Source: an uncultured Paracoccaceae bacterium (lineage in GTDB: Bacteria; Pseudomonadota; Alphaproteobacteria; Rhodobacterales; Rhodobacteraceae). Taken from it: a stretch of DNA of 64,000 bases. Below the pieces are notes generated by a model. It made no database searches. It saw nothing but the letters and a program-made list of their open reading frames with translations, and was not told where the DNA came from. The stretch is from positions 186,001-250,000 of the forward strand of contig CANLQK010000001.1 of the NCBI GenBank assembly GCA_947493255.1, read 5' to 3'. This document shows, in pieces, positions 33,164-43,586 of this stretch. How positions within the stretch are numbered: the first letter of the stretch is position 1; every line of letters starts with the position of its first letter. The position numbers and the translations under genes are program-made.

Positions 33164-34660
33164 ATGAGCAGCACAGCCGGCCAACACACAATGACATTGG
33201 CCGAATTAGGGCTGACGGCCCAAGGCGGCGCATCTGCCGTCGTGACTGGCCTTGCCGTAGATAGCCGCGAAGTGAAGGATGGAACGCTGTTCTTTGCCTT
33301 GCCGGGGGCGAACGTGCACGGGGCGTCGTTTATTCAATATGCACTCCGCATGGGGGCGACGGCCGTTTTGACCGACGCGACAGGCGCGCAAATTGCGAAG
33401 GCAGATCTGGATGCGTCAAATGCTGCACTGATTATTGCCGAAGACCCACGTGGCGCATTGGCGCAAACCGCGTCGTTGTGGTTTGGCGCGCATCCGGAAA
33501 CGGTTATTGCTGTGACGGGCACAAATGGCAAAACATCCGTATCGACCTTTGCCCGCCAAATCTGGATCGAGATGGATCAGAATGCGGTCAACCTTGGCAC
33601 CACGGGTGTTGAGGGCGCATGGACCCATCCGCTCAAACATACGACTCCAGAACCCATCACCTTGCATAGCGCATTGGCGCAGGCCAAGGCCGCTGGTGTT
33701 ACACATGTCGCAATGGAGGCATCGTCACACGGGCTGGATCAGCGGCGTTTGGATGGTGTGGTTTTGTCTGCGGCGGGTTTTAGCAACTTCACCCAAGATC
33801 ACCTTGATTATCACAAGACATTCGAGGCGTATTTCGATGCCAAGATGGGGCTCTTCACCCGCTTGTTGCCTGATGACGGTGTGGCCGTCATCAACATTGA
33901 TGACCCCAAGGGCGCGGACGTCGTGAAAATTGCAGAAAGCCGTGGTTTGGAGATTATCACCGTTGGCAAACATGAAGATGCGCGTTTGAAATTGGTGGGG
34001 CAACGTTTCGATGCGACGGGCCAAGAGATCTTGTTCGACTGGCAACGTGGCCGGTTTTCTGCCCGCCTGAACTTGATTGGTGGCTTTCAGGCGGACAACG
34101 TTTTGTTGGCCGCTGGTTTGTGCATCGCATCGGGGTCTGACGCCGAAGAGGTGTTCGACACCCTGCCGTATCTCACCACCGTTCGGGGGCGCATGCAGCA
34201 CGCCGCCACCCGAAAAAATGGCGGGTCCGTGTTTGTGGATTACGCCCATACACCAGACGCTGTCGCAACAGCCCTAAAGGCAATGCGCCCCCACGTGATG
34301 GGCAAATTGGTTGCCATCATTGGGGCAGGGGGCGACCGTGACGCAGGCAAACGGCCCCTTATGGGCGCGGCTGCTGCAGAACATGCCGACGTTGTCTTCG
34401 TGACCGACGATAACCCAAGGTCGGAAGATCCAGCGACAATTCGGGCCGCCGTTATGGCGGGATGCCCAGATGCAATTGAAGTTGGCGACCGCGCCGAGGC
34501 GATTTTGCGAGGTGTTGATGCTTTGTCCGCCGGCGATGCATTGCTGATTGCAGGCAAGGGGCACGAAACAGGCCAAACCATCGGCGATGACGTGTTACCA
34601 TTTGACGATGTTGAACAAGCCAGCGTCGTCGTTTCAGCATTGGATGGAGACATCATATGA
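33164..34660 (+). CDS. murE: UDP-MurNAc-tripeptide synthetase MurE
   Basis: MurE adds the third amino acid to UDP-MurNAc-dipeptide in the cytoplasm. The 498 residues show the ATP-binding loop GTNGKTS (about 119-125), the carbamylated-lysine region and a C-terminal DNPRSEDP motif near residue 410, which marks enzymes that use meso-diaminopimelate rather than lysine. It starts 12 bases after ftsI with AGGGAGTCAGG as ribosome site and overlaps murF by four bases. Confidence 0.96.
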   Translation: MSSTAGQHTMTLAELGLTAQGGASAVVTGLAVDSREVKDGTLFFALPGANVHGASFIQYALRMGATAVLTDATGAQIAKADLDASNAALIIAEDPRGALAQTASLWFGAHPETVIAVTGTNGKTSVSTFARQIWIEMDQNAVNLGTTGVEGAWTHPLKHTTPEPITLHSALAQAKAAGVTHVAMEASSHGLDQRRLDGVVLSAAGFSNFTQDHLDYHKTFEAYFDAKMGLFTRLLPDDGVAVINIDDPKGADVVKIAESRGLEIITVGKHEDARLKLVGQRFDATGQEILFDWQRGRFSARLNLIGGFQADNVLLAAGLCIASGSDAEEVFDTLPYLTTVRGRMQHAATRKNGGSVFVDYAHTPDAVATALKAMRPHVMGKLVAIIGAGGDRDAGKRPLMGAAAAEHADVVFVTDDNPRSEDPATIRAAVMAGCPDAIEVGDRAEAILRGVDALSAGDALLIAGKGHETGQTIGDDVLPFDDVEQASVVVSALDGDII

Positions 34661-36081
34661 GCCTTTGGACCAGCACAGACGCAGCCGCCGCTACAGGTGG
34701 TCAAGCTGGCGTCGCATGGGCGGCTGATGGTGTCAGTATCGACACGCGCACCATTCAAAAGGGTGATTTGTTCGTCGCATTAAAAGCCGAACGTGACGGT
34801 CATGATTTTGTTGCGATGGCATTGGAAAAAGGGGCTGCAGCCGCCTTGGTTACGCACCAGCCAGAGGGCGTGCCAGATGATGCACCGCTGTTGGTTGTTC
34901 CCGATGTGTTGAAGGCCCTCGAAGACCTAGGATTGGCTGCGCGGGCCCGCACCGACGCCCGTGTTTTGGCGATCACAGGGTCTGTTGGCAAAACATCCGC
35001 CAAAGAAATGGCGCGTACAGTTTTAGCCCGTCAGGGTAAAACCCATGCTGCCGAAGCCAGCTATAACAATCACTGGGGTGTCCCGCTGACCTTGGCCCGC
35101 ATGCCCGCTGATACTGATTTTGCCATCATTGAAATCGGCATGTCCAACCCTGGCGAAATCGCACCTCTGTCGCGCATGGCACAACCGCATGTGGCGATGA
35201 TAACAACGATCGCAGCTGCGCATCTTGAGGCATTCGATGACATCACCGGAATCGCGCGCGAAAAGGCGTCTATTCTTGATGGCTTAACACGGGGTGGGGC
35301 CGCGGTTCTGAACGCCGACACAGAAACCAGTGCCGTGTTGCAAAACTATGCGTCCAAAAAAGAAGCCAAACAGGTCTTGTTTGGGCAAATGTCGCGTGAA
35401 TGGTGCCTTGATCATGTCGCGCTGGCCGAAGGTCAGACGCTGGTGCAAGCCGAAACGCCACTCGGTCCTTTGATGTTCAAGCTGTCGACTGCGGGTCGCC
35501 ATTTTGCGATGAACGGGCTTGGCATTCTTGCCGCTGCATCTGAAATGGGCGCTGATCCTGTGCAGGCTGCCATTGACCTTGGCCTTTGGGAACCCCCAGC
35601 GGGACGCGGCACGTTAGAAACAGTTACAATCGATCCAGCCGTTACCGGCGAAACGTTGGCATTGTTGGATGATGCCTTTAATGCAAACCCCACGTCGTTA
35701 ACGGCTGCCTTAGAAGTTTTGGCATCGTACACGCCGACCGATAATGTTGGGCGTGTTGTGAAAGGGCGCCGTGTTGCGATCTTGGGTGACATGCTGGAAC
35801 TGGGCGATGATGAATTGGCAATGCACGCCAATATGGCCAACGATCCGTCGATGCCATCACTGCACCTTGTGCATTGTGCCGGCCCACGTATGCGCGCGCT
35901 TTATGACGCATTACCCGAAGGTCAGCGTGGTGTCTGGACTGAAACCGCATCCGAACTGACTGCGCAGGTTACGTCCCTTGTTGACGCCGGGGACGTGGTC
36001 TTGGTGAAGGGGTCTAAGGGGTCAAAAGTCAGCCTTGTCGTTGACGCCATCCGCAAACTGGGGCATCCCGATACTAGGTAG
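34657..36081 (+). CDS. murF: UDP-MurNAc-tripeptide--D-Ala-D-Ala ligase MurF
   Basis: MurF attaches the D-Ala-D-Ala dipeptide to complete UDP-MurNAc-pentapeptide. The 474 residues show DTRTIQKGDLFVALKAERDGHDF at the start in family form, the ATP loop ITGSVGKTSAKE at about 107-118, EIGMSNPGEI, and the DDAFNANPTSL segment near residue 342. The start overlaps murE. mraY follows after 53 bases. Confidence 0.96.
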   Translation: MSLWTSTDAAAATGGQAGVAWAADGVSIDTRTIQKGDLFVALKAERDGHDFVAMALEKGAAAALVTHQPEGVPDDAPLLVVPDVLKALEDLGLAARARTDARVLAITGSVGKTSAKEMARTVLARQGKTHAAEASYNNHWGVPLTLARMPADTDFAIIEIGMSNPGEIAPLSRMAQPHVAMITTIAAAHLEAFDDITGIAREKASILDGLTRGGAAVLNADTETSAVLQNYASKKEAKQVLFGQMSREWCLDHVALAEGQTLVQAETPLGPLMFKLSTAGRHFAMNGLGILAAASEMGADPVQAAIDLGLWEPPAGRGTLETVTIDPAVTGETLALLDDAFNANPTSLTAALEVLASYTPTDNVGRVVKGRRVAILGDMLELGDDELAMHANMANDPSMPSLHLVHCAGPRMRALYDALPEGQRGVWTETASELTAQVTSLVDAGDVVLVKGSKGSKVSLVVDAIRKLGHPDTR

Positions 36082-36134
36082 CGGCTCTATTGGGCCTAAC
36101 TTAATCTTGTATTGAACGAAAAAGGTATTCGCAC

Positions 36135-37217
36135 ATGTTGTATTGGCTCACGGCTCTTTCTGATGGTGGCGACTTTTTCAACCTGTTCCGATACATCACC
36201 TTTCGCGCCGGCGGTGCGTTTCTGACTGCATTGGTTTTTGGGTTCTTGTTTGGACCGACCTTGATCCGTGTTTTGCGCAAACGTCAGGGCAAAGGCCAAC
36301 CGATCCGTGATGATGGCCCTGAGGGACATTTCGCCAAGGCAGGAACACCGACAATGGGCGGTTTGCTGATCGTTGGCGCCTTGCTGACATCAACATTGCT
36401 TTGGGCGCGCTGGGATAACCCGTTTATCTGGATGGTGTTGTTTGTAACGCTATCCTTCGCCCTTATTGGGTTCGCAGACGACTACGCCAAGGTTTCAAAG
36501 CAGAACACAGCAGGTGTATCTGGCAAGGTGCGTTTGGCGCTTGGTTTCCTGATTTCCGGCGTGGCCGCATACTGGGCGGCACAATACCACCCTGATGATT
36601 TGGCCTATAAAGTTGCTCTGCCGGTGTTCAAAGACACGCTGATCAACCTGTCATTCATGTTCATTCCTTTCGCTATGATCGTGATTGTGGGGGCCGCAAA
36701 TGCTGTAAACATGACCGATGGCTTGGATGGTTTGGCCATTATGCCAGTCATGATCGCGGGCGGGACCTACGCCGTCATTGCCTACTTTGTTGGGCGGACA
36801 GACTTTACGACTGAACTTGGTCTGCACTACGTGCCCGGCACCGGCGAATTGGCCATCTTCCTTGCAGGGCTCATCGGCGGCGGGCTCGGGTTTTTGTGGT
36901 ACAACGCACCGCCAGCGGCCGTGTTTATGGGCGACACAGGCTCCCTCGCATTGGGCGGCGCACTGGGTGCGATTGCCGTGGCCACAAAACACGAAATCGT
37001 ATTGGCCATCGTCGGCGGTGTCTTCGTGGTCGAAGCCATGTCTGTTATCATCCAAGTGCTGTATTTCAAACGCACTGGTAAGCGCGTCTTCCTCATGGCG
37101 CCAATCCATCACCACTACGAGAAAAAGGGGTGGGCAGAACCACAGATCGTGATCCGCTTCTGGATCATTTCCCTGATCCTCGCCGTGATTGGCCTAGCGA
37201 CCCTGAAAGTGCGTTAA
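36135..37217 (+). CDS. mraY: phospho-MurNAc-pentapeptide transferase MraY
   Basis: MraY makes lipid I at the inner membrane by moving phospho-MurNAc-pentapeptide to undecaprenyl phosphate. The 360-residue protein has about ten membrane segments. Signature parts are the [10 protein letters not shown] loop near residue 73, FADDYAKV near 117, [13 protein letters not shown] near 193, and [13 protein letters not shown] near 321 with the catalytic-site histidines. All are intact. A hairpin lies just after the stop (37233-37263), at the edge of the SDR/AraC insert. Confidence 0.97.
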   Translation: MLYWLTALSDGGDFFNLFRYITFRAGGAFLTALVFGFLFGPTLIRVLRKRQGKGQPIRDDGPEGHFAKAGTPTMGGLLIVGALLTSTLLWARWDNPFIWMVLFVTLSFALIGFADDYAKVSKQNTAGVSGKVRLALGFLISGVAAYWAAQYHPDDLAYKVALPVFKDTLINLSFMFIPFAMIVIVGAANAVNMTDGLDGLAIMPVMIAGGTYAVIAYFVGRTDFTTELGLHYVPGTGELAIFLAGLIGGGLGFLWYNAPPAAVFMGDTGSLALGGALGAIAVATKHEIVLAIVGGVFVVEAMSVIIQVLYFKRTGKRVFLMAPIHHHYEKKGWAEPQIVIRFWIISLILAVIGLATLKVR

Positions 37218-37232
37218 AGAACGAAACCACCG

Positions 37233-37263
37233 CATTCGCCCGATCGGAACAAACGGGCGAATG
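37233..37263 (+). terminator. hairpin after mraY
   Basis: CATTCGCCCG and CGGGCGAATG form a 10-bp perfect stem with an 11-base loop, 16 bases after the mraY stop. It is followed by TCGTATTTC, without a clear T-run, so it may be a weak terminator or only stabilise the mRNA end. It lies where the dcw series is interrupted. Confidence 0.5.
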
Positions 37264-37371
37264 TCGTATTTCAGCAATTGAACGGTTTAAGCCCAACTCG
37301 CGTATGCATCGCAGGGCACGATTGCTCGCTCTTGCGGGCTTACCCCCGCCGCCCGCCAGTGCCCCGTTGGG

Positions 37372-38325
37372 TTATAGCTTCCACTGGAATTCCGTCGCCG
37401 CCTCGCTCTCGTCCCAAAGCCGCGCCATGACGGTTTTGTCGTAGGCGTGAGGATTCAATGTACCTTTGCCGACTGGGCCGACCGTCTCCATACGACCTGT
37501 TGGACCGTATAGGGCGCGCTGTTCGGTCAGGGCGCTTTCGGTCGCGCACATAACTTCTGGGTAAGACCCCTGTTCGGCGGTTTGAACCAAAGGTGTCTTT
37601 GTCATCAGCCACCAAATGATCCGCATCGTTCGACTTCCGCTCGTGGTGATCAGTGACGTTGCCGATGACCCTGGGTGGCAGGTGAATACCCCAACATCGT
37701 GACGTCCTGCGGCGGCCAAACGATCTTGCAGCTCATAGGCAAACATCATTTGCGCAAGCTTGCTTTGTGAATAAGCCGTGTTTGCGCCATAGCCTTCTTC
37801 CCAGTTCATGTCGTCGAATTTGATCGTTTTCAGCCCCATGTTGTAGCCAAGGCTGGCGACGACCACGATGCGCCCTTTGCTTTCGGCGATGCGATCAAAG
37901 AGCAAACCATTAAGCAAAAAATGCCCGTAATGGTTCGTTCCCAGCTGGCTTTCAAAACCATCTACGGTCAGGTTGCGAGAAGGTACCTGCGCAATGGCCG
38001 CATTGTTAATCAGCGCGTCGATGCGCGGTACCGTTTTTAGGACCTCATCGGCGGCCCTGCGCACGCTATCGAGGGCGGACAGGTCCAAAAGGATAAAGCT
38101 GACGTCAGCTTTCGCGCCAAATTCTTGTTTTAGGTCCACGATTGCCGCCTCGGATTTCTCGACCGAACGATTCAGCATGACCACCTTGGCGTTCTTCTTC
38201 AGAAGCGTGCGCGCGGCTTGGAAGCCAGCGCCAGCATTGGCACCCGTGATAAGATAGGTCTTACCGGATAAGTCGCCGAGGCGCTCAGGCGTCCAACCTC
38301 TGGGTCCGAATGTTGTATCTGCCAT
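37372..38325 (-). CDS. short-chain dehydrogenase/reductase
   Basis: This 317-residue protein is a Rossmann-fold SDR of the retinol-dehydrogenase/WW-oxidoreductase-like type. Visible are the cofactor loop TGANAGAGFQAA (about 27-38), LINNAAIA in the middle, GTNHYGHFLL, and the catalytic Tyr-x3-Lys in AYSQSKLAQM near residue 184. The second glycine of the usual TGxxxGxG is shifted but the motif is serviceable. NADP preference is likely from MLNRSVEK. It faces away from the AraC-type regulator, which probably controls it. The pair interrupts the dcw cluster between mraY and murD. Confidence 0.88.
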   Translation of the reverse strand: MADTTFGPRGWTPERLGDLSGKTYLITGANAGAGFQAARTLLKKNAKVVMLNRSVEKSEAAIVDLKQEFGAKADVSFILLDLSALDSVRRAADEVLKTVPRIDALINNAAIAQVPSRNLTVDGFESQLGTNHYGHFLLNGLLFDRIAESKGRIVVVASLGYNMGLKTIKFDDMNWEEGYGANTAYSQSKLAQMMFAYELQDRLAAAGRHDVGVFTCHPGSSATSLITTSGSRTMRIIWWLMTKTPLVQTAEQGSYPEVMCATESALTEQRALYGPTGRMETVGPVGKGTLNPHAYDKTVMARLWDESEAATEFQWKL

Positions 38326-38493
38326 CTTTTTTCTCCGTTTGTTTCGACGCGAGGGGCGTGCGGTTTTCAATTTTATCATAAGGATGCAGATAGCTCTCAA
38401 TATCACACGCTAATAGACGGTATTGTCGCGTTTACTTGCCTAATTGTATCAACTGGCTTGTCAGGACCAATTTGAGTGCATTAAATCGTCGCT

Positions 38494-39387
38494 ATGAGCA
38501 AGGACCAGATCAAACAACTCATCGCAGGGCAAACGACCAAGGATGGCCTGACGGAGACCGGCATTAAAGGCGTGCAGTTGTTTCGGGCAACGCAAGCGAT
38601 CCCCTGTGTTCCGGCCGTTTACGAACCATGTGTCGTTGCTATCGTAAGCGGTGCAAAGGAGGCTGTATTGGATGGGCGGAGATACGAGTACGACGACAGT
38701 CAGTATCTCTGTTGCCCAATGTCTATGCCCGTCAAAGCAGGGACACCTACCGCATCGCGAGAAAACCCGCTCTACGGGGTTATGATCTCGCTGGACCAGC
38801 GCGTGATGACCGAGATCGCCATGGAGATGGAAAACGCAGGTGGTGTCTTGCCTGCGGCTAGGGGGGAGTTGCGAGAACCGGGGATAAGGCTCGCGAGATG
38901 GGACACCGCTTTCACGGATGCGCTTCTGCGGCTCGTGCAGCTCGGGCACAACGGAACGGATAAGTCCGTTCTTGGAGGGGCGCGATTGCGCGAGGTGCTC
39001 TATGCAATATTAAAGGGGGAAGCAGGCACCTTTGCTCGGCAGGCATTTGGTGCTGGCAACGCCATCGCCCGTTCCATCGCGTATGTGTCGTCAAGCTTGG
39101 ACACATCGATCTCAATAGACGAAATGGCCAGCCGCGCCGGCATGAGCCGCGCCGTGTTTCACCGCAGGTTCAAACAGGTGACAACGATGGCCCCGATTCA
39201 GTTCGTGAAGTCGATGCGTCTGAATAACGCCGCTATGAAAATCGCAGGCGGTATGACAGTGAATGCTGCGGCGTTGGATGTGGGGTATGTCAGCCCTTCA
39301 CAGTTTAGCCGCGAGTTCAAACGCATGTATGGGCAGACGCCCAAGCAATGGGGTAACGCACAGAAGATCCCGGTCGGTGTCGCCTGA
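38494..39387 (+). CDS. AraC family transcriptional regulator
   Basis: The 297-residue regulator has an N-terminal AraC-type sensor domain (about 1-180, with the ACCPMSMPVKAGTPTAS-like core seen as CCPMSMPVKAG) and a C-terminal double helix-turn-helix over about 195-290 (ISIDEMASRAGMSRAVFHRRFKQ, then AALDVGYVSPSQFSREFKRMYG). This matches the group of AraC proteins that lie beside alcohol or aldehyde oxidoreductase genes. It is divergent from the SDR gene across a 168-base region that should hold both promoters. It is likely a transferred regulator/enzyme pair. Confidence 0.9.
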   Translation: MSKDQIKQLIAGQTTKDGLTETGIKGVQLFRATQAIPCVPAVYEPCVVAIVSGAKEAVLDGRRYEYDDSQYLCCPMSMPVKAGTPTASRENPLYGVMISLDQRVMTEIAMEMENAGGVLPAARGELREPGIRLARWDTAFTDALLRLVQLGHNGTDKSVLGGARLREVLYAILKGEAGTFARQAFGAGNAIARSIAYVSSSLDTSISIDEMASRAGMSRAVFHRRFKQVTTMAPIQFVKSMRLNNAAMKIAGGMTVNAAALDVGYVSPSQFSREFKRMYGQTPKQWGNAQKIPVGVA

Positions 39388-39567
39388 GGCTGATCCTCGA
39401 AAGACATGTGAACCTTGGCGCAGCGGCACCGAATGGCGCTTTGTCCCGGAAAGCCGTCTTTGCGTTTGGTCAAAATGCTTCGTTCGAAGTAAAGCCGTGG
39501 TGGGTAACTAAACCTGCACTTTGCGCGCTATTGCGCACTGCATGTCGGCACAACATGTACATACACT

Positions 39568-39600
39568 TTGTGTACAGCTTGTGTACGCGTTGTGCCACTT
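39568..39600 (+). repeat. three tandem 11-bp repeats upstream of murD
   Basis: TTGTGTACAGC, TTGTGTACGCG and TTGTGCCACTT stand head to tail, with a related inverted TGTACATACAC just before (39556-39566). The block ends 53 bases before the murD ATG. The 11-base period puts the TTGTG cores on one DNA face, as for a protein-binding site, possibly the operator of the murD promoter now required because the insert separates it from mraY. Confidence 0.55.
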
Positions 39601-39653
39601 GCGGGCAGGGGTAATTCACCCCATTCTGCGCGGCAATTCTAAAGGGGCTAAAC

Positions 39654-41045
39654 ATGATTCCAGTTCAGGGTGTTTCCGGCAAAACCATCGCCGTTTTGGG
39701 GCTTGGGCGGTCCGGCCTTGCCACCGTCACGGCCCTTCAGGCGGGCGATGCCGATGTCATTGTTTGGGACGACAGCCCTACGGCCGCCGACAAAGCCAAC
39801 GACGCAGGTGCGACCCTGCGGGACCTCACAAAACAGGGGGCATTTGATGGTGTCGATGCCCTGATCACCAGCCCCGGTATCCCCCATTTGTACCCCGAAC
39901 CGCATGCTGCAATCGCCCGCGCTATGGCGGAAGGTTGCCCAGTGGACAATGATATCGGGTTGTTTTTCAGAAGTTTCGCGACGAGTGAATGGGACAATTT
40001 CGAAACCATGCCAAAGGTGATCGCCGTCACGGGATCAAATGGCAAATCCACCACATCCGCGTTGATCCATCACATATTGGAAGAGGCGGGACGCCCGACG
40101 CAGTTGGCCGGTAACATTGGCCGTGGCGTGTTGGACATTGACCCTGCGCATGATGGCGAAGTTATCGTGCTAGAACTGAGCAGCTACCAAACCGACCTTG
40201 CCCGTGCGCTGACGCCGGATGTGGCAGTGTTTACCAATCTGACGCCAGACCACCTTGACCGCCATGCTGGGTTTGGTGGGTATTTTGCAGCCAAACGCCG
40301 ATTGTTTGCAGAAGGCGGGCCTGACCGTGCGGTGATTGGTGTGGACGAGCCAGAAGGCCGCTACATCGCGAACCAGCTGACCGAAGGGCCAAACGATGAC
40401 CGCGTGTTGCGTGTTTCGTCGGGGCAAAAGCTTGGTGGGCCAGGTTGGTCGGTATTTGCCCGAAAGGGATTTCTCAGCGAATACCGCAAGGGGCGTCAGG
40501 TTGCATCGATCGATCTTCGGCCAATCGCCGGTTTGCCGGGTGCACATAACCATCAGAATGCTTGTGCCGCGTTTGCTGCGTGTCGCAGTTTGGGGATTGG
40601 CCCACGCGTGATTGAACAGGCGCTTCACAGTTTCAAGGGCTTGCCTCATCGTAGCCAACTGATCGCTGATCGTGACGGTGTTTCATTTGTGAATGACAGC
40701 AAAGCAACCAACGTAGATTCCGCAGCTAAGGCGCTTGCTGCTTTCAAGAACATCCGCTGGATTTGCGGTGGTTTGGAAAAAGAAGGGGGGATGGACGCCC
40801 TTTTGCCAGCACCAACGGTCACGAAGGCATATGTCATTGGGCGTGAGGCTGCGGCCTTTGCGATGAAGCTAAAGGGGCTGGATGTTCAGGTCTGTGGTGA
40901 CATGGAAACCGCCGTTACGCAGGCTGCGGCAGATGCCCAAAAGGGGGATACGGTTTTGTTAGCGCCGGCCGCTGCGTCGTTTGATCAATACGATAGTTTT
41001 GAAAAACGGGGCGAAGATTTCATCGCGAAAGTTCAGGCGTTGTAG
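39654..41045 (+). CDS. murD: UDP-MurNAc-L-Ala--D-Glu ligase MurD
   Basis: MurD adds D-glutamate to UDP-MurNAc-L-alanine in the cytoplasm. The 463 residues contain an N-terminal Rossmann domain ([13 protein letters not shown]), the ATP loop [10 protein letters not shown] at about 124-133, the LELSSYQTD segment and a C-terminal domain with [22 protein letters not shown]. It starts with AAAGGGG before ATG. In the standard order murD follows mraY directly; here 2.4 kb of foreign genes lie between, so it must have its own promoter or rely on read-through. Confidence 0.96.
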   Translation: MIPVQGVSGKTIAVLGLGRSGLATVTALQAGDADVIVWDDSPTAADKANDAGATLRDLTKQGAFDGVDALITSPGIPHLYPEPHAAIARAMAEGCPVDNDIGLFFRSFATSEWDNFETMPKVIAVTGSNGKSTTSALIHHILEEAGRPTQLAGNIGRGVLDIDPAHDGEVIVLELSSYQTDLARALTPDVAVFTNLTPDHLDRHAGFGGYFAAKRRLFAEGGPDRAVIGVDEPEGRYIANQLTEGPNDDRVLRVSSGQKLGGPGWSVFARKGFLSEYRKGRQVASIDLRPIAGLPGAHNHQNACAAFAACRSLGIGPRVIEQALHSFKGLPHRSQLIADRDGVSFVNDSKATNVDSAAKALAAFKNIRWICGGLEKEGGMDALLPAPTVTKAYVIGREAAAFAMKLKGLDVQVCGDMETAVTQAAADAQKGDTVLLAPAAASFDQYDSFEKRGEDFIAKVQAL

Positions 41046-41058
41046 TTCCAATTGCGAA

Positions 41059-42243
41059 TTAGCTGCGGGCGGCGATGGCGGTGCCCGCTGCATAGGCCGA
41101 CGACCAGGCCCATTGGAAATTGTAACCGCCCAGCCAGCCGGTCACGTCTACGGCTTCCCCAATAAAATAAAGGTTGGGGATCGTCTTGGTTTCCATTGTT
41201 TTTGATGACAGCCCGTTTGTGTCGATGCCGCCCAATGTGACCTCTGCGGTGCGGTATCCTTCGGTTCCGGACGGTTTGACAGACCAATTGGCCAAATCAT
41301 TGCAAAGCCGGTCGATACGTGTGTCGGACCAATCGGCAATGTTGCCCGAAAGATCTGCGGAAACGGATAAGTAATCTACTAACCGAGCGGGGATGTGGTG
41401 CGCCAGAACGGTTTTGAACGCTTTGCGCCCGTCCGTTGTGCGGGCCTGTTTTAGTGCCGCCGCTAACCCAGTGTCCGGAATGACATTAAGGGAAATATTT
41501 TCGCCGTCGTTCCAGTAGCTAGAGGCTTGCAAAACGGCAGGGCCCGACAAGCCTCGGTGTGTAAACAAGAGGGCTTCGTCGAATGCGGTGCCATCATTTG
41601 TGGTGACCCGTGCGGGCGTGGCGGTGCCGGCTAAGGGTTTGAATTTCTCGTCCGAAAACGTGAACGGAACAAGGGCCGCCTTGATGTCCGTCACAGCGAG
41701 ATCGAACTGGTCTGCAATCTGATAGGCCAGTCCTGTCGCGCCCATTTTCGGGATCGACTTTCCGCCAGTCGCCACGACGAGAGACGTTGCTTGAACTGTT
41801 GCAACCTTACCGTTGCGCGTAAGCGTGACGTTGAAATTGGTTCCGTCATACGAAATGTCGCCGATGGAGGTGTTAAGCCATAATTGCGCTCCGGCGGCGT
41901 CCATTTGTGTACGCAGCATTGCGATGATGTCTTTGGCGCTGTCGTCGCAAAACAATTGGCCAAGCGTTTTTTCGTGCCATTTGATGCCGTGGCGGTCGAC
42001 CAGTTCGATGAAATCCCACTGGGTGTAACGGGCCAGCGCAGATTTAGCGAAATGCGGGTTTTGGCTGATGAAATTTGCAGCCGATGCCCCAAGGTTCGTA
42101 AAATTGCATCGCCCACCGCCAGAAATACGGATTTTTTCACCAGCGGCCTTGGCGTGATCAACAACCAAGGTGCGCGGGCCAGCGTGCGCTGCGCAATGAA
42201 GGCCGGCGGCGCCTGCGCCAAGAATAAGTGTATTTACGTGCAT
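41059..42243 (-). CDS. BaiN/HI0933-like NAD(P)/FAD-dependent oxidoreductase
   Basis: This 394-residue flavoprotein belongs to the HI0933/YhiN/BaiN family. It starts with the FAD loop NTLILGAGAAGLHCA, followed by GRCNFTN (in SGGGRCNFTN, about residue 48), ATGGKSIPKMGATG near 160 and the final GEAVDVTGWLGGYNFQWAWSSAYAAG. The reaction is not well established in most bacteria. It is on the minus strand between murD and ftsW, so it breaks the dcw cluster a second time. ATG 42243 is preferred to a codon at 42315. Confidence 0.9.
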   Translation of the reverse strand: MHVNTLILGAGAAGLHCAAHAGPRTLVVDHAKAAGEKIRISGGGRCNFTNLGASAANFISQNPHFAKSALARYTQWDFIELVDRHGIKWHEKTLGQLFCDDSAKDIIAMLRTQMDAAGAQLWLNTSIGDISYDGTNFNVTLTRNGKVATVQATSLVVATGGKSIPKMGATGLAYQIADQFDLAVTDIKAALVPFTFSDEKFKPLAGTATPARVTTNDGTAFDEALLFTHRGLSGPAVLQASSYWNDGENISLNVIPDTGLAAALKQARTTDGRKAFKTVLAHHIPARLVDYLSVSADLSGNIADWSDTRIDRLCNDLANWSVKPSGTEGYRTAEVTLGGIDTNGLSSKTMETKTIPNLYFIGEAVDVTGWLGGYNFQWAWSSAYAAGTAIAARS

Positions 42244-42417
42244 AAACTTGGGGTGCCTTGAATTGTGCCCCCTTGCAAGGGGCGCGGTCGTGAAAGACGT
42301 GTTTTTGCTGTGCAATGGACGGAAGTGTCATTTTTCTGGAATCGGTCGCAATTTGTGTTTAAGGTATAAATTAGACCCGGAAAACGGGCGTTTTGAGGCA
42401 GTAAGGCAGTTTGAACC

Positions 42418-43584
42418 ATGACAGAGATGGTCTATGGCACGATCCCCGTTGCATCGGGTGATCCGGTTCTTCCACGTTGGTGGCGGACCGTTGATAAATG
42501 GACGTTGTCCTGTATCCTTTCGCTTTTCGGGATCGGGCTTTTGCTTGGGCTTGCGGCGTCACCGCCACTAGCCGCGAAAAACGGGTTTGAACCATTCCAC
42601 TATGTGCAACGACAGGCGTTTTTCGGCGCGGTCGCGCTGTGCGTTATGTTCGTGACCTCGATGATGTCACCAACTTTGGTGCGCCGATTGGCTGTTTTGG
42701 GGTTCTTGTGCTCTTTTATCGCTTTGGCAGGCTTGCCATTTTTGGGAACAGATTTCGGAAAAGGTGCGGTGCGTTGGTACTCGCTCGGCTTTGCATCTGT
42801 GCAGCCCTCCGAGTTTTTGAAGCCCGGTTTCATTGTGGTCGCAGCATGGTTTATGGCCGCGAGCAAGGAAATTGGCGGCCCTCCGGGTAAGTCGTATTCG
42901 TTGATATTGACGGTTATCATCGTGCTGATGTTGGCGATGCAACCGGATTTCGGGCAATCTGCACTGATCTTGTTTGGTTGGGGTGTCATGTATTTTATCG
43001 CAGGCGCACCCTTGTTGTTGTTGGTTGGCTTGGCTGGAGTTGTCGTGTTTGCGGGGACAATCGCCTATGCGAATTCTGAACACTTCGCGCGCCGGATTGA
43101 TGGGTTTTTGAACCCCGATGTCGATCCAACAACCCAGTTAGGTTATGCGACGAACGCGATCCGCGAAGGTGGTTTTTTTGGTGTCGGTGTGGGCGAGGGG
43201 CAGGTCAAATGGTCACTGCCTGATGCGCATACAGATTTCATCATTGCTGTCGCGGCCGAAGAATATGGGCTGATTTGCGTGCTGGCGATTATCGCGCTTT
43301 ATGCGACGATTGTTGTTCGGTCCTTGATGCGCCTTATGAAAGAACGTGATCCGTTTATCCGGCTTGCCGGGTGTGGTTTGGCCTGCATCGTAGGTGTTCA
43401 AGCCATGATCAACATGGGGGTCGCGGTTCGACTTCTCCCTGCAAAGGGCATGACATTACCATTTGTGAGTTATGGTGGGTCGTCTGTCATCGCGTCCGGA
43501 ATTGCTGTTGGGATGTTGTTGGCGTTTACACGGTCACGTCCGCAAGGGCAGATCGGTGACATTCTGCTGCGTCGGGGGCGCTGA
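42418..43584 (+). CDS. ftsW: septal peptidoglycan polymerase FtsW
   Basis: FtsW is the SEDS glycosyltransferase that polymerises septal glycan strands from lipid II, paired with FtsI. The 388-residue protein has about ten membrane segments. Key family parts are the long periplasmic loop [26 protein letters not shown] and [16 protein letters not shown], with the catalytic-loop Asp, and [16 protein letters not shown] near the C terminus. It is the first gene after the flavoprotein insert and is two bases ahead of murG. Its promoter is expected in the 175-base gap. Confidence 0.96.
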   Translation: MTEMVYGTIPVASGDPVLPRWWRTVDKWTLSCILSLFGIGLLLGLAASPPLAAKNGFEPFHYVQRQAFFGAVALCVMFVTSMMSPTLVRRLAVLGFLCSFIALAGLPFLGTDFGKGAVRWYSLGFASVQPSEFLKPGFIVVAAWFMAASKEIGGPPGKSYSLILTVIIVLMLAMQPDFGQSALILFGWGVMYFIAGAPLLLLVGLAGVVVFAGTIAYANSEHFARRIDGFLNPDVDPTTQLGYATNAIREGGFFGVGVGEGQVKWSLPDAHTDFIIAVAAEEYGLICVLAIIALYATIVVRSLMRLMKERDPFIRLAGCGLACIVGVQAMINMGVAVRLLPAKGMTLPFVSYGGSSVIASGIAVGMLLAFTRSRPQGQIGDILLRRGR

Positions 43585-43586
43585 AC

